Of a DNA stretch of 64,000 bases, positions 44,576 through 54,380 are shown in pieces. The DNA comes from Candidatus Bathyarchaeota archaeon (GTDB taxonomy: Archaea > Thermoproteota > Bathyarchaeia > Bathyarchaeales > Bathycorpusculaceae), in the NCBI GenBank assembly GCA_026014615.1, contig JAOZHZ010000018.1, forward strand, positions 278,460 to 342,459, in the 5' to 3' direction. A program made the position numbers and the translations under genes. The notes under the pieces are model-generated. The model saw nothing but the letters and a program-made list of their open reading frames with translations, was not told where the DNA came from and did no database searches. Each line of letters begins with the position of its first letter. Positions within the stretch are counted from its first letter, which is position 1.

Positions 44576-46087
44576 TTAGCTCTCAGAATTTTCAATCAGT
44601 GTATGCATCAAGTCGCTCTTTGTAACCATGCCCAAAATCTGCGTAGAATCTGCCTCGTCCAAAACGAGTACACGACCAGTTTCGAACTCGCTCATCTTCC
44701 TGTAAATGTCAAGAGCAGTGTCATCGGGTTTAACTGAGACAGGTTTGCGTCGAATAATTTGGCTGACAAGTGTGGTGTCGCGTTTTTCTTTTTCCACCAG
44801 GGAAGCTTCTTCCAGAGTAACTATACCTATGGGTTGGCCGTTCTCGTTGACAACCGGGTAACCGATGTGATGCTGTTGAGCCATCAATTGTAAAAGTTCA
44901 CTAATTGGCAGGTTTGCGGGAACTGTCTTTACTTTTTGGGTCATTATATCTGCTGCTTTAACGTGGGCAAAAGCGTCGCTTTCGTGCAGCATAAGAATCG
45001 GTAGATAACCAATTTTTTCCTCTATTTTCTTTGCTTCTTTGATTGCTGCTGTTCGTTTCTGTATGGCTGCTCTAGCTACGCGCTCGTAGACTTCAGGTTC
45101 CTGTTCAATGACCCATGTGTTGATTACACCGTTTTCCACCGCGTCATAGAAGAATTTTTCGCCTGCTTTAGTTCGAATTATTACTGTGGACCAGTCGTCA
45201 AGTGGATATGCGCCTCCGATGGATATGTCTGCCAATTCAGATGTAAAGTCTGTACAGGTTCTGCAGCTGGGCATTATGATGTTCTCGACTTCAGAGACGG
45301 GTATCCGTATTACGTCTTTTTCAGTTTGCACGATGAATTTTGATGAAAGCCTCATGTGTTTGATTTCTGAGGGCTTCACGTGATAGTTATCTTCGATGTA
45401 CTTGAGTAAGGGCGCCATGGAGAAAGTGCCGAAGCAAAAGAGTCCTATGGTGATGGCTAAACTATCACCTATCTTGTGACCCCACGTTTCAATCTTCCGT
45501 AACGCCATTACGTGGCAAGGCACACCTACGAAAGCTATCCGCGTTTTTCCGTAACCATAAACTGCTCGTCCATACGCCTTAGCTACAGGTGAAGGAAAGA
45601 ATTTGCTGCCAACCGCAGACAAAATGTCGTCTTGCACTGTAGCTACTGAAGCGCGGGGTTTAGCGGGGTTTTCTGGTTCCGCTTTAGAAACAATGGCGCT
45701 GTCAAAGAGTTTCTTTTCAACGCCGTAAGTTAGCAGAGAAGTAACAACGCCTCCACCATGGCTCAACTCCCTAAGTTTTGGGTCAGTCGCTTGAGCAAGA
45801 ACAATCTTTCGATAATACCCTAATGCTTCATTCTTTACTGGAGCGTCTGAAACAGATTTTTGTACTCTAAGCTGAAGAGCCTCCGAATGAGGACATACTT
45901 CGTAACAAATCGGGCAAAGATCAAGGTCTTCAGAGCAATCATGCAGCCGACGATTTTTCTCTCCCTCAACAGAAATCGCGCTTGTTGGACACGCTGCTTC
46001 ACATGCGCCACATAGTGTACAGAACCCATTACTGACTATTTTTTTATTTAAAACGTTGTAGGCTATGAGTGCGTCTTTTGACTGCAT
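44576..46087 (-). CDS. F420 hydrogenase/dehydrogenase beta-subunit (FrhB)-like protein with two CBS domains
   Basis: A 503-residue fusion. Residues 23-33 (C-x2-C-x2-C-x3-C-P) and CPICYEVCP (about 58-66) are cluster-binding segments, followed by the FrhB core (about 85-340, with LSHGGGVVTSLLTYG, FVGVPCHVMALRK, and CRTCTDFTSELADISIGGAYP), a flavin/F420 oxidoreductase module that couples F420, ferredoxin or sulfur compounds. Residues about 375-500 are a CBS pair (DIMTQKVKTVPANLPISELL, QIIRRKPVSVKPDDTALDI), which usually bind adenine nucleotides. The combination suggests energy-state control of an F420-linked step. Monocistronic; partner unknown. Confidence 0.88.
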   Translation of the reverse strand: MQSKDALIAYNVLNKKIVSNGFCTLCGACEAACPTSAISVEGEKNRRLHDCSEDLDLCPICYEVCPHSEALQLRVQKSVSDAPVKNEALGYYRKIVLAQATDPKLRELSHGGGVVTSLLTYGVEKKLFDSAIVSKAEPENPAKPRASVATVQDDILSAVGSKFFPSPVAKAYGRAVYGYGKTRIAFVGVPCHVMALRKIETWGHKIGDSLAITIGLFCFGTFSMAPLLKYIEDNYHVKPSEIKHMRLSSKFIVQTEKDVIRIPVSEVENIIMPSCRTCTDFTSELADISIGGAYPLDDWSTVIIRTKAGEKFFYDAVENGVINTWVIEQEPEVYERVARAAIQKRTAAIKEAKKIEEKIGYLPILMLHESDAFAHVKAADIMTQKVKTVPANLPISELLQLMAQQHHIGYPVVNENGQPIGIVTLEEASLVEKEKRDTTLVSQIIRRKPVSVKPDDTALDIYRKMSEFETGRVLVLDEADSTQILGMVTKSDLMHTLIENSES

Positions 46088-46240
46088 GGACCCTCACCCT
46101 CATATATACAATAAGAGTCTGCTTCTTAAATACATAATTATCCATCAGCCAGCTTTCTACATGTTGGAAGCCTAGCAAAAAGAAAAGAATCAGAACTCAG
46201 TCGCAGTTGTACATTACTAAAAGGAGCCAACAAATCGTCG

Positions 46241-47212
46241 TTACAGTTTTGGGACATGTTTCTTTAAGAAGTTAAATCGGCGGGATAACTGGGGAAGGAA
46301 CTTCTCAACGACGATAAACGCAATAGTCGCATAGGCAATTCCGCCTAACACGTCAACGAAGTAGTGTTCGCCGAGGTAAACTGCACTGAACCAGACTCCG
46401 ATGGGGAAAATCAGGACAGGAAGGGCTTTTTTTCTCCAAATTTTAATGGCGAAAAGGGAAATCAGCCAAGGCAAAGCGGAATGCATGCTGGGAAACGCCG
46501 CGAATTGGTTGGGGCTAAGAAAATCGAATACCGTTTTATACACTGGGATACCTAAGCTTGAGTCAACGGAAACAGTCAAAATTCTGACAACTTCGGGTCC
46601 AGTCCATGAGGGCGTGTGAAGCGCGTTGAATTGGTACCATGGTGGAGCAACAGGGTAAACTAGAAAAGTCAGCAATGCGCTGTAGCTTAAAATTCCGAAG
46701 GCGACGATGTATTTCCAGTAGTCTTTAGGGCTTTCTCGCCATAGAATAAACGCGAAGATTGTGGGGGCAAAGAAGTGTAGTGAATAGAAGAAGGCTCCCA
46801 TGTAATTCAGAACAGGCATCTGGATGGATTGCTGAAGAACCATACTTGGGATTGACCCAAAAAACATGGCGTACTCAAGGTTGAGGGGACCAGAATGCAG
46901 GGCATATTTGGCAAGCACATCTGCGACACCGTACATAGCCTCGTAAGATAAAAACACCGTGATGAAGGGAAGCCAATCTTTAAGGAAACGCCAAGTGCGT
47001 TGATTATACGCAGCGTAAATCAGGAAAATCAAAACCAAGAATTCAGGTCCAGGGATAATTCCGTAGATTAAACAGAAAATTGCCAAAACCGCCGCGTACA
47101 CACCTGGGAAAAGAAGCGAGAAGAAACGAGAAGAATGATAGTCAAATTTGCTTTTTTGCTCTGACTTTTCCACTTCTCGTTTTTTGCCCACGCGCGGCAG
47201 AACTCCTTGCAC
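46241..47212 (-). CDS. PAP2-superfamily membrane phosphatase / inositol-phosphoceramide-synthase-like
   Basis: A 323-residue polytopic membrane protein. The PAP2 catalytic triad region is seen as AAFPSMHSALPWL (about residues 237-249) and GEHYFVDVLGGIAYA (about 276-290), giving the Ser-x-x-H and H-x3-D motifs; the first motif is less clear. The arrangement resembles the PAP2_3/AUR1-like group, which removes or transfers lipid head-group phosphates. Hydrophobic helices begin at about residue 30 after a charged N-terminus. Confidence 0.82.
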   Translation of the reverse strand: MQGVLPRVGKKREVEKSEQKSKFDYHSSRFFSLLFPGVYAAVLAIFCLIYGIIPGPEFLVLIFLIYAAYNQRTWRFLKDWLPFITVFLSYEAMYGVADVLAKYALHSGPLNLEYAMFFGSIPSMVLQQSIQMPVLNYMGAFFYSLHFFAPTIFAFILWRESPKDYWKYIVAFGILSYSALLTFLVYPVAPPWYQFNALHTPSWTGPEVVRILTVSVDSSLGIPVYKTVFDFLSPNQFAAFPSMHSALPWLISLFAIKIWRKKALPVLIFPIGVWFSAVYLGEHYFVDVLGGIAYATIAFIVVEKFLPQLSRRFNFLKKHVPKL

Positions 47213-47446
47213 TTAGGGGTATAACCGTTTTAAATTCGTTGTGCAAATCTACGGTCAGTTAAGGAAAAAAAGAGCAACTTTGACCATGAAATGACGTGTT
47301 CGCAGATACAATTGATTAAGATTGGACCATTGCGGGGACGTCGATGCTGATTGAATTTATAAGTTAGTTTTGTGTATAAACCCCTAAACGTTCTGCATAT
47401 AGGGAGAAAAACAGAACGTCACTACAGACCATCGAAAAATAGGAGG

Positions 47447-47743
47447 TTGAAAAATACGGAAAAACAGCAAGATGTCATCTTCGTCGGAAACAAACCACCA
47501 ATGAGTTATGTGTTAGCCATTATCACAGCGTTCTCTTCAGGCACTGGCAAAGAGATAACGTTGAAGGCTCGAGGTCAAGCAATAACCACCGCCGTTGACG
47601 TGGCAGAAATCACCCGAAGCAGGTTCATAAAAGAGCTAAAAGTGACCACCATAGCCATCGGAACAGTTGAGATGCCACCACGCGAAGGCGAAACTAAAGC
47701 CCGAATGGTTTCCACGATAGAGATTACTCTGTCCAAACCATAG
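47447..47743 (+). CDS. albA: Chromatin protein Alba
   Basis: DNA/RNA-binding dimeric chromatin protein. The 98-residue product has the Alba core: VIFVGNKPPMSYVLAIITAF, KEITLKARGQAITTAVDVAE, and a beta hairpin tip (MPPREGETKAR) that enters the DNA minor groove. The conserved Lys in VGNKP (Lys16-17 position, acetylated in Sulfolobus) is present. The frame is open to 47372, but TTG 47447 gives family length; GGAGG directly abuts this TTG, which is too close, so the exact start is unsure. Confidence 0.9.
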   Translation: MKNTEKQQDVIFVGNKPPMSYVLAIITAFSSGTGKEITLKARGQAITTAVDVAEITRSRFIKELKVTTIAIGTVEMPPREGETKARMVSTIEITLSKP

Positions 47744-47830
47744 ACAGCGCAGAGCAACAATAGCAGATTTGCTCTCAATTCTCTTCTTATTTTCTTAACA
47801 AAAGTAAAAGTAGTTTTTTGCAGAATCGAA

Positions 47831-48721
47831 TTAGGCTTTTGGCGTCTGTTTTTGTTCTCTGTCTTTTAAGTGCGATTCAACTTTCTCGATTACCTCAGCG
47901 AAGGCTTTTGCCGCTGCTGAATCTGCGTGTTCAATTACGAAGGGTTTGCCTTTGTCGGTGTCTATTCCAACTTTGGGGTCAATAGGGATGCTACCCAAAA
48001 AGGCGACGCCTGCTTCTTCAGCCATCTTTCTTCCGCTTCCTGCGGGGAATATGTCGGTTTTCTGTCCGCAGTGGGGACAAATGAAGCCGCTCATGTTCTC
48101 CACTACGCCTAAGATGGGCATGTTCAGGCGGAGGGCGAAGGTTATGGCTTTTTTGACTATGGTGCTGGAGAGTTCGTTGGGCATGGTAACGATGACGACG
48201 CCGTCCATTTCGGGGAGAAACTGCGCGATCGTTAACGGTTCGTCCCCTGTTCCCGGAGGCAAATCGATAAACAAAATGTCCAAGTCGCCCCAGACGATTT
48301 CTTGCAGGAATTGGCGGATGGCGCCCATTTTGAGGGGACCGCGCCAGATGGTGGGAACGTCTTCAGGCAAAAAGAAGTCTATAGACATAACCTTCATGCC
48401 TAAAGGACCAGTTACTGGGAAAGCGCCGGGTGGACCTGTTTTTACTTGTTGTCCTGTTAAGCCCAGAAGTTTTGGAACGCTGGGTCCATGAATGTCCGCG
48501 TCTAAAACGCCTACGGCGTACCCTTTTTTTGCGAATGCGGCTGCTAAGTTGACGGTTACAGTGCTTTTTCCAACGCCGCCTTTGCCGCTGATGACGGCGA
48601 TTTTATGTTTGATTTTGCCCATGCGGATGCGGAGTTGCTCGATTTGTTGTTGTTGCTGGAGAAGTCTTTGCTTGCGGGCTTCCATTAAACTTTCGTTCTG
48701 TTTCTGGTCGGGTGTGCTCAT
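47831..48721 (-). CDS. Mrp/NBP35-type iron-sulfur cluster carrier ATPase
   Basis: P-loop ATPase of the Mrp/NBP35 family that scaffolds or delivers [4Fe-4S] clusters. The 296-residue protein has the deviant Walker A GKGGVGKST (about residue 46), the DADIHGPSVPKLLG switch, FIDLPPGTGDEPL, and CPHC in the C-terminal third, the paired cysteines bridging a cluster at the dimer interface. A Gln-rich coiled segment precedes the P-loop. It lies 70 bp downstream of the adenosine-specific kinase gene. Confidence 0.93.
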   Translation of the reverse strand: MSTPDQKQNESLMEARKQRLLQQQQQIEQLRIRMGKIKHKIAVISGKGGVGKSTVTVNLAAAFAKKGYAVGVLDADIHGPSVPKLLGLTGQQVKTGPPGAFPVTGPLGMKVMSIDFFLPEDVPTIWRGPLKMGAIRQFLQEIVWGDLDILFIDLPPGTGDEPLTIAQFLPEMDGVVIVTMPNELSSTIVKKAITFALRLNMPILGVVENMSGFICPHCGQKTDIFPAGSGRKMAEEAGVAFLGSIPIDPKVGIDTDKGKPFVIEHADSAAAKAFAEVIEKVESHLKDREQKQTPKA

Positions 48722-48791
48722 GAAAAATCCCTGCTACTTGATTTTGATTGTTGGGTGAACTAAAAAGGGTTTCGGGAGCGCCCAAACCGAG

Positions 48792-49277
48792 TTAGAGTTT
48801 GTAGCCGATTTTTCTTAAAAACCCTCGGCGTTCCTTGACGTTTTCGTCTGTCTCAATGCCTTTGGTTTTGAAGCCGTCGATGACGCCCATTATGCCTCTG
48901 CCCTGTTCGGTCTCTGCAACTACGACTTCCAGCGGGTTGGCGGTTGCAGCGTATATGCCGCAGACTTCGGGTACAGCTTTAACTTTATCCAGCACGTTTA
49001 TGGGATAAGCGCCGCGAAGGATGATGAGGAAGCTGTGTCCGCAGGAGAGTTCAAGGGCTTTTTCCGCCGCGAGACGTTTCAGTTCGGGGTCGTTGCCTTC
49101 GCCACGTACGAGGCAGGGTCCGCTGCTTTCGCAAAACGCCAAACCGAACTTGATGTTAGGTACAGCGTTAACTAAGGCTTCGCAGAGGTCTTCCACGGTT
49201 TTAATGAAGTGCGCTTGCCCAAGTATGATGTTGGTGTCTTTTTGCGGGTCGATTTTTACGGTTGTAAAGTTAAGCAT
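48792..49277 (-). CDS. Adenosine-specific kinase-like protein
   Basis: A 161-residue single-domain protein of the archaeal adenosine-specific kinase family ([67 protein letters not shown], and the final LRKIGYKL). Family assignment is firm; the enzymatic name rests on a structural study and may not describe its physiological role. The 5' region on the minus strand is A/C-rich (49280-49390). Confidence 0.85.
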   Translation of the reverse strand: MLNFTTVKIDPQKDTNIILGQAHFIKTVEDLCEALVNAVPNIKFGLAFCESSGPCLVRGEGNDPELKRLAAEKALELSCGHSFLIILRGAYPINVLDKVKAVPEVCGIYAATANPLEVVVAETEQGRGIMGVIDGFKTKGIETDENVKERRGFLRKIGYKL

Positions 49278-49389
49278 GAAGTTTCCCTATATGGTTTATT
49301 TGCGGGTTTGGTTTATGGGTTTTGCGGTTTAGTGCGCGGGGCGAGTTGCGCTTTTAGGGTGGTCTTGTATTTGGTTGGAGGGTTGTTTT

Positions 49390-49442
49390 GTAAATTTGTA
49401 AGCAGAAACAAATTGGTTCTTTTCTGTTAGTTTTTGTTATTT
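49390..49442 (+). repeat. Dispersed repeat R1, copy d
   Basis: AATTTGTAAGCAGAAACAAA followed by TTGGTTCTTTTCTGTTAG and TTTTTGTTATTTG, closest to copy b over its whole length. It lies directly before R2 copy c, between the kinase and ilvD genes. Confidence 0.8.
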
Positions 49443-49461
49443 GTGGAAAATGGAAGGCGGA

Positions 49462-49520
49462 ACCTACCCCTTATAGTTTCTGCATAGATATGATATTAGC
49501 ATCCAAATATGATGCCGATT
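49462..49520 (+). repeat. Dispersed repeat R2, copy c
   Basis: CCTACCCCTTATAGTTTCTGCATAG, then ATATTAGCATCCAAATATG: same orientation as copy a, with ends closer to copy b. GTTTCTGC here is the reverse complement of GCAGAAAC in the adjacent R1 copy, so the two repeats can pair across about 75 nt. Confidence 0.7.
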
Positions 49521-49603
49521 AAAATCCTAAAAATCTAAGAACAAAAGAAAAGTGTGGAAAATAAAGAAAAGTTGGCGAGGTAAACTCGCACCTAACCGCG
49601 TGT

Positions 49604-51232
49604 TTATTCTGATGGCGTCGGCTGATACCTAGATAGGTAGCCTTTGGTTATTTTCTGTGGCTTGGGCTTCCATGCTGCCAGTCGGTTTTGGATTTCTTGC
49701 TCTGATAAGTTCACGCTTAAGACACGATTCGGAATGTCGATGGTTATGATGTCGCCGTTTTGCACAATCGCTATGGGTCCGCCTTCAGCCGCTTCAGGCG
49801 CAACATGCCCTATGCAGCCTCCGTGAGTAGCCCCAGAGAAACGCCCGTCCGTGATTAACGCCACGGATTCGCTTAAACCCATACCTGAGATTGTCGCGGT
49901 GGGCAGGAGCATTTCTGGCATGCCTGGACCGCCGCGGGGTCCTTCGTATCGGATGACAACTACGTCGCCTGCTTTGACTTCCAGACGTTTCATAGCTGCT
50001 GAGGCTTCTTTCTCAGAGTCATAAACTTTTGCGGGTCCTACATGTTTGAGCATTTTAGGTGAAACTGCGACGGCTTTAACAACGGAGCCTTTCGGCGCAA
50101 GGTTACCTTTGAGGATGGCTATGCCGCCTTCTTTGTGCACGGGGTTGTTTACGGAGCGAATGACTTCGGAGTCGTAGACTTGGGCGTTTTGGATGTTTTC
50201 GCCTACCGTCTTGGTTGTGACGGTCATGTTGCCGGTGTGCAGGAACTGCTGAAGCTCCTTCATCAAAGCGGGCAATCCCCCTGCGTTGTCCAACTCTTCC
50301 ATGTCGTGAGGTCCACTGGGAACCATGCTGGCTAAGTGGGGAACCTTGCGGCTGATGTCGTCAAATGTCATAATCGGCAAAGACACACCCGCCTCCATTG
50401 CGATGGCTGCCAAATGCAGGACGGTGTTAGTTGAGCCACCCAACGCTGTGTCCATAACAACGGCGTTTTCAAAAGCATCCTTAGTCATGATGCTGGAGGG
50501 TTTGATGTTTTTGCGGACAAGCTCCACTATTTTTTCACCCGACTGCCGTGCGATGCGCTCTTTTGTTGCGCCAGTCGCCAACGCGGTCGCACAGTAGGGC
50601 AAGGACATGCCTAAAGCTTCAGTCATGCATGCCATTGTGTTGGCTGTGAACATGCCGTTGCAGCTTCCACATCCCGGGCACGCGGCGGTTTCCAGCGTTG
50701 CCAATTCTTCATCGGTGATTTTGCCAGCGAAGGCTTTACCAACGGCTTCAAAAACTCCGTCCACGCCGACTTTCTTTCCCTTGTAGAATCCTGACTCCAT
50801 GGGTCCGCCCGTGACGCTGATTGCGGGCACATCTAGGCGTGCGGCTGCCATGAGCATGCCGGGGGTGATTTTATCACAGTTTGAGAGAGTAACTAAGCCG
50901 TCTAGGCGGTGGGCTTGCACCATTACTTCAACTGAATCCGCGATTAGTTCTCGGCTGGGTAGGCTGTAACGCATACCTTCGTGCCCCATTGCTATGCCGT
51001 CACAGACGGCGATGGTGTTAAATTCAAAGGGGAAACCACCCGCAGCGAGTATGCCTTCTTTAACGGCTTCGCATAGGCGCTGAAGGTGAATGTGACCAGG
51101 CACGATGCTTGTGTAGCTGTTTGCTATGCCGATAAACGGTTTACTGAAATCCTCGTCGGATAATCCGTCGGCTTTAAGCAACGCTCGAGCAGCGGCTCTT
51201 TCAACTCCAAGTTTTACTTCGTCGCTTCGCAT
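49604..51232 (-). CDS. ilvD: Dihydroxy-acid dehydratase
   Basis: Third enzyme of valine/isoleucine synthesis, dehydrating dihydroxy-acids to 2-oxo acids with an iron-sulfur cluster. The 542-residue length is normal for archaeal IlvD. Family motifs: [38 protein letters not shown] (cluster Cys and Mg site), and [19 protein letters not shown] near the C-terminus. Start ATG 51232. It lies on the same strand as the ilv-leu operon but 6 kb away from it. Confidence 0.96.
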   Translation of the reverse strand: MRSDEVKLGVERAAARALLKADGLSDEDFSKPFIGIANSYTSIVPGHIHLQRLCEAVKEGILAAGGFPFEFNTIAVCDGIAMGHEGMRYSLPSRELIADSVEVMVQAHRLDGLVTLSNCDKITPGMLMAAARLDVPAISVTGGPMESGFYKGKKVGVDGVFEAVGKAFAGKITDEELATLETAACPGCGSCNGMFTANTMACMTEALGMSLPYCATALATGATKERIARQSGEKIVELVRKNIKPSSIMTKDAFENAVVMDTALGGSTNTVLHLAAIAMEAGVSLPIMTFDDISRKVPHLASMVPSGPHDMEELDNAGGLPALMKELQQFLHTGNMTVTTKTVGENIQNAQVYDSEVIRSVNNPVHKEGGIAILKGNLAPKGSVVKAVAVSPKMLKHVGPAKVYDSEKEASAAMKRLEVKAGDVVVIRYEGPRGGPGMPEMLLPTATISGMGLSESVALITDGRFSGATHGGCIGHVAPEAAEGGPIAIVQNGDIITIDIPNRVLSVNLSEQEIQNRLAAWKPKPQKITKGYLSRYQPTPSE

Positions 51233-51395
51233 GTTCCAAACCTCAACGATAAAAGTTATGCGTATTAGGCGACTGTTAAGTCTTTTGTGACAAAAACTTT
51301 CCCCGCCAGCACGCTTAGCAAATGCCGTCGATAACTCAGGGTAAGAAAACTGTTTTGGCTACAAAGAAAAGAAGGGGGAGAGAAGGGTGTTGTGG

Positions 51396-51941
51396 CTACG
51401 CTGTTGTTCCACCTGCTATGCCAGTGGCAAGACTATCAATGCCCAAAAACAGGAAACCTAGCGAGACGAATATTGCTAAGGTCACGATTCCTATAGCGGG
51501 AAAAATAATGACAATTACAGCGAAGACAATCATAAGAATGCCCATGACAATAAGCAAACCCCGCAACCAACCACTAAGATTTCCAGCTACTCCTCCGACG
51601 GCAATTCGCCCTACACCATAAACTAACAGGGCAACCGCAAGCAGAAAAACCAAAGTTACCGTTGCAAGCCCCGGATATAAGAGAACCACCGCCGCAATTA
51701 TAACAGCCAGTATACCGATGACTATGTTAGCGGCACGTGCAGAATCTGGGAGTTCATGTGAAAAAGCCGCTGTTCCCAAACGTAAAAAGCCGATTATAAT
51801 TAAGGCAATTCCAAAAAGGAAAACTATTGTCGCCATAGCAAGTGCAGGATAAATCAAAGTTAAAACCGATACAGCAATTGCAACAATCCCAAGGATAATT
51901 TCTAGGGTACGATAGGCACCAGAGATATTTTGCGAACTCAT
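51396..51941 (-). CDS. DUF308/HdeD-like membrane protein
   Basis: A 181-residue protein with six hydrophobic helices arranged as three similar hairpins (GIVAIAVSVLTLIYPALA; GILAVIIAAVVLLYPGLA; GILMIVFAVIVIIFPAIG): the DUF308 internal repeat seen in HdeD acid-stress proteins. ATG 51941 follows TAGGAG, so it is preferred over the upstream start at 52025. Role unknown. Confidence 0.8.
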   Translation of the reverse strand: MSSQNISGAYRTLEIILGIVAIAVSVLTLIYPALAMATIVFLFGIALIIIGFLRLGTAAFSHELPDSARAANIVIGILAVIIAAVVLLYPGLATVTLVFLLAVALLVYGVGRIAVGGVAGNLSGWLRGLLIVMGILMIVFAVIVIIFPAIGIVTLAIFVSLGFLFLGIDSLATGIAGGTTA

Positions 51942-52206
51942 AGAAAAATCTCCTAACTCAGCCTCTTCTGAAGCTGATTTAAATAAGAAAAAACTCAAAT
52001 ATAAAAAGTTGTGGTAACAACACAATCAACCACCAAGTTAGGGCTGAATCCAATTTTACAGTTAATTCATGAAAAGAAAGATTGACAAAGGGTAGCCACC
52101 GAACAGAACACCACTGTGGTAATTCACGGGCTACAACATAGCCATATTAACGCGCCCTTTGATGAAAAATACTGGGTCCAAAATAGGCAGTTTTGAATCG
52201 GATAAC

Positions 52207-52488
52207 ATGTTAACAGAGAAAGATAGGTTAAATGAAGCCCGTCTGAAACATGTTCTTTGGCGGAAGTGGCTCACCAAACCCAACTAAACGTCAAAGACGG
52301 AACCAACAACTACGCATATTGTTCTATGAGTATTTCCACGGCGCAACGGGACAGGCATCGGAGCAAGCCACCAAACAGGCTGAACAGGAATAGTTGCTGT
52401 TTTGATGAAGTTGTTTGGGGCAGTTTCGGAAGAAGGAGCCCTTGAGGAAACAGAAGCTTTATTCAAGAAAATGATGTCTACAGACTAA
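52207..52488 (+). pseudogene. Deleted and broken glycoside hydrolase (GH63/MGH-like) gene
   Basis: The start reads LTEKDRLNEARLKHVLWRKW from ATG 52207, typical of the N-terminus of large archaeal GH63-like glucosidases; it stops at TAA soon after. About 20 bp on, LFYEYFHG and then, one frame over, GTGIGASHQTG, a TGA where Trp is expected, TGIVAVLMKLFG and a C-terminal tail follow. These are the family's extreme C-terminal motifs. So both ends of one gene remain, with several hundred codons deleted between them, one frameshift and one nonsense change. Nothing else is seen in 51942-52206 or 52489-52585. Confidence 0.6.
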
Positions 52489-52585
52489 ATTCAACACATG
52501 TCAACGTACAAGTCTCCGTGTAGTACGAAATAATTCGTGGACACATCAGAAAGGGGTTATACTGCTTTGATAGCAGACGATAATT

Positions 52586-52618
52586 ATAACAGGTTGTTAT
52601 GCCATAATTTTTATATTG
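52586..52618 (+). promoter_or_regulatory. Inverted repeat and TATA box of the citramalate synthase gene
   Basis: ATAAC-AGGTT-GTTAT (52586-52600) lies directly before AATTTTTATATTGC (TATA, about 52606-52618), which would start transcription close to the GTG at 52645. The repeat is placed for an activator or repressor. Confidence 0.4.
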
Positions 52619-52644
52619 CAGCCTTTCGCTTCTGAAAGGGTTAA

Positions 52645-54204
52645 GTGAGTGATGTAAAATGGGGTATTGCTTTATTAGACCCTAACTGCTTCCCGAAGAA
52701 AATAAAAATTTTAGACACCACCCTGCGTGATGGTGAACAAACTCCCGGAGTCAGCCTGACTCCTGAAAACAAACTACGAATTGCTAAACGCTTAGACGAG
52801 CTCGGAGTAGACATTATAGAAGCCGGGTTCGCCGCGGTTTCTCAAGGAGAATTAGAAGCCGTCAAACTTATTGCAGAAGCGGGTTTGAAGGCGGAAATCT
52901 GCAGTTGCTCCCGAGTAACGATAGGCGACATCGATGCCGTATCCAAAGCCGAAGCCGACAGCATCCACTTAGTGATTCCCACCAGTGACCTCCACATAGA
53001 ATGGAAACTCAAAAAAACACGCGACCAAATGCTCCAAGTAACCCAGAAATGCGTCAAACACGCCAAAGACGTCGGCTTAGTCGTGGAGCTCTCAGCAGAA
53101 GACGCTACCCGCAGCGACAAAGACTACCTAAAAAAAGTCTTCAGGACGGGAATTGATGCGGGCGCAGACCGTGTTGTTGCATGTGACACTGTCGGCGTGT
53201 TGACACCTGAGAAGGCCTACGAATTCTACGGCGACCTTGTCCAAAGCTTGTCTGTACCCGTGAGCGTGCATTGCCACAACGATTTTGGCATGGCAGTAGC
53301 TAACTCTGTTTCTGCCTTACGCGCAGGCTGCAGCGAAGTCCACTGCACCATCAACGGACTGGGCGAGCGCGCAGGAAACGCTTCACTTGAGGAAATTGTT
53401 GTTGCCCTCAAATCGCTCTACAACATAGATGTTGGACTGAAAACTGAGTTGCTTTACAGCACTTCGCAGTTGGTTTCGCGTCTTTCAGGCATCATGGTGC
53501 AGCCAAACAAAGCCATAGTTGGCGAAAACGCTTTTACCCATGAATCAGGCATACACACCCAAGGCTTACTTGAAAACCCATCCACCTACGAGTCCATCGA
53601 CCCCAGCATGGTCGGCGTTACAAGACGCATATCACCCGGAAAACACAGCGGCACCCACGCAATCAAAGCCTCCGTCGAAGCCATGGGCATACACCCGACA
53701 GATGAACAGCTTAGGGAAATTTGGCAGCGAGTAAAAGTCGTTGGAGACAAAGGGAAAACAGTTTCAGACGCGGATTTGCTGGCAATCGCCGAGGCAGTAA
53801 CGGGATTAGAGAAGCCCAAAGCTATCCAACTGCAGGAAGTCACCGTAGTCAGCGGAAACACCGTTACACCAACAGCGTCAGTCAGGCTTAAAGTGAATGA
53901 GAACGACATTACCGAAGCCGCAATAGGCGTAGGACCCGTAGATGCAGTCATAAACGCCGTCAAGAAAGCCGTGTTAGCAACTGAGCCCGTAACCTTGGAG
54001 CAGTATCATGTGAAGTCGATTACGGGCGGAACAGACGCCATGGTCGAAGTCGTAGTTCGCATGCGCAAAGACACCAAAACAGCTACCGCAACGGGTGTAC
54101 GTGAAGACATCGTCATGGCAAGCATGGACGCAGTACTCGCGGGCATGAATGTGCTCACCGCATTAAACGGCAACGGAACAACCAAAAAAACGGAAAAACA
54201 GTAA
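52645..54204 (+). CDS. cimA: (R)-citramalate synthase / 2-isopropylmalate synthase family, CimA-like
   Basis: Claisen condensation of acetyl-CoA with a 2-oxo acid. The 519-residue protein has a TIM-barrel with LDTTLRDGEQTPGVSLTPENK, ELSAEDATRSD, HCHNDFGMAVANS and GLGERAGNASLEE, then the C-terminal LeuA-type allosteric domain. Its wording at GEQTPGVSLTP, ELSAEDATRSD and ACDTVGVLTP is closer to the methanogen citramalate synthase than to the other paralogue in the window, so I assign isoleucine synthesis from pyruvate. Specificity remains an inference. It starts GTG 52645 with AAAGGG upstream, divergent to the leu operon. Confidence 0.8.
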   Translation: MSDVKWGIALLDPNCFPKKIKILDTTLRDGEQTPGVSLTPENKLRIAKRLDELGVDIIEAGFAAVSQGELEAVKLIAEAGLKAEICSCSRVTIGDIDAVSKAEADSIHLVIPTSDLHIEWKLKKTRDQMLQVTQKCVKHAKDVGLVVELSAEDATRSDKDYLKKVFRTGIDAGADRVVACDTVGVLTPEKAYEFYGDLVQSLSVPVSVHCHNDFGMAVANSVSALRAGCSEVHCTINGLGERAGNASLEEIVVALKSLYNIDVGLKTELLYSTSQLVSRLSGIMVQPNKAIVGENAFTHESGIHTQGLLENPSTYESIDPSMVGVTRRISPGKHSGTHAIKASVEAMGIHPTDEQLREIWQRVKVVGDKGKTVSDADLLAIAEAVTGLEKPKAIQLQEVTVVSGNTVTPTASVRLKVNENDITEAAIGVGPVDAVINAVKKAVLATEPVTLEQYHVKSITGGTDAMVEVVVRMRKDTKTATATGVREDIVMASMDAVLAGMNVLTALNGNGTTKKTEKQ

Positions 54205-54380
54205 TTTTCAACCGCTTTTCTTTTTGTTTTATTTTTCCCGAATTTGTTACGAGTTCCGTCCTTAAGGAAATTCAAAAACAAGAACTAATCATTGCGAGTT
54301 AAACGCGTTGACTGCATTTGCCGTTGTTTTTTACGTGAAAAGTCTTAAAAACCACACTGCATAAAAAAGCTTGATGCAAC

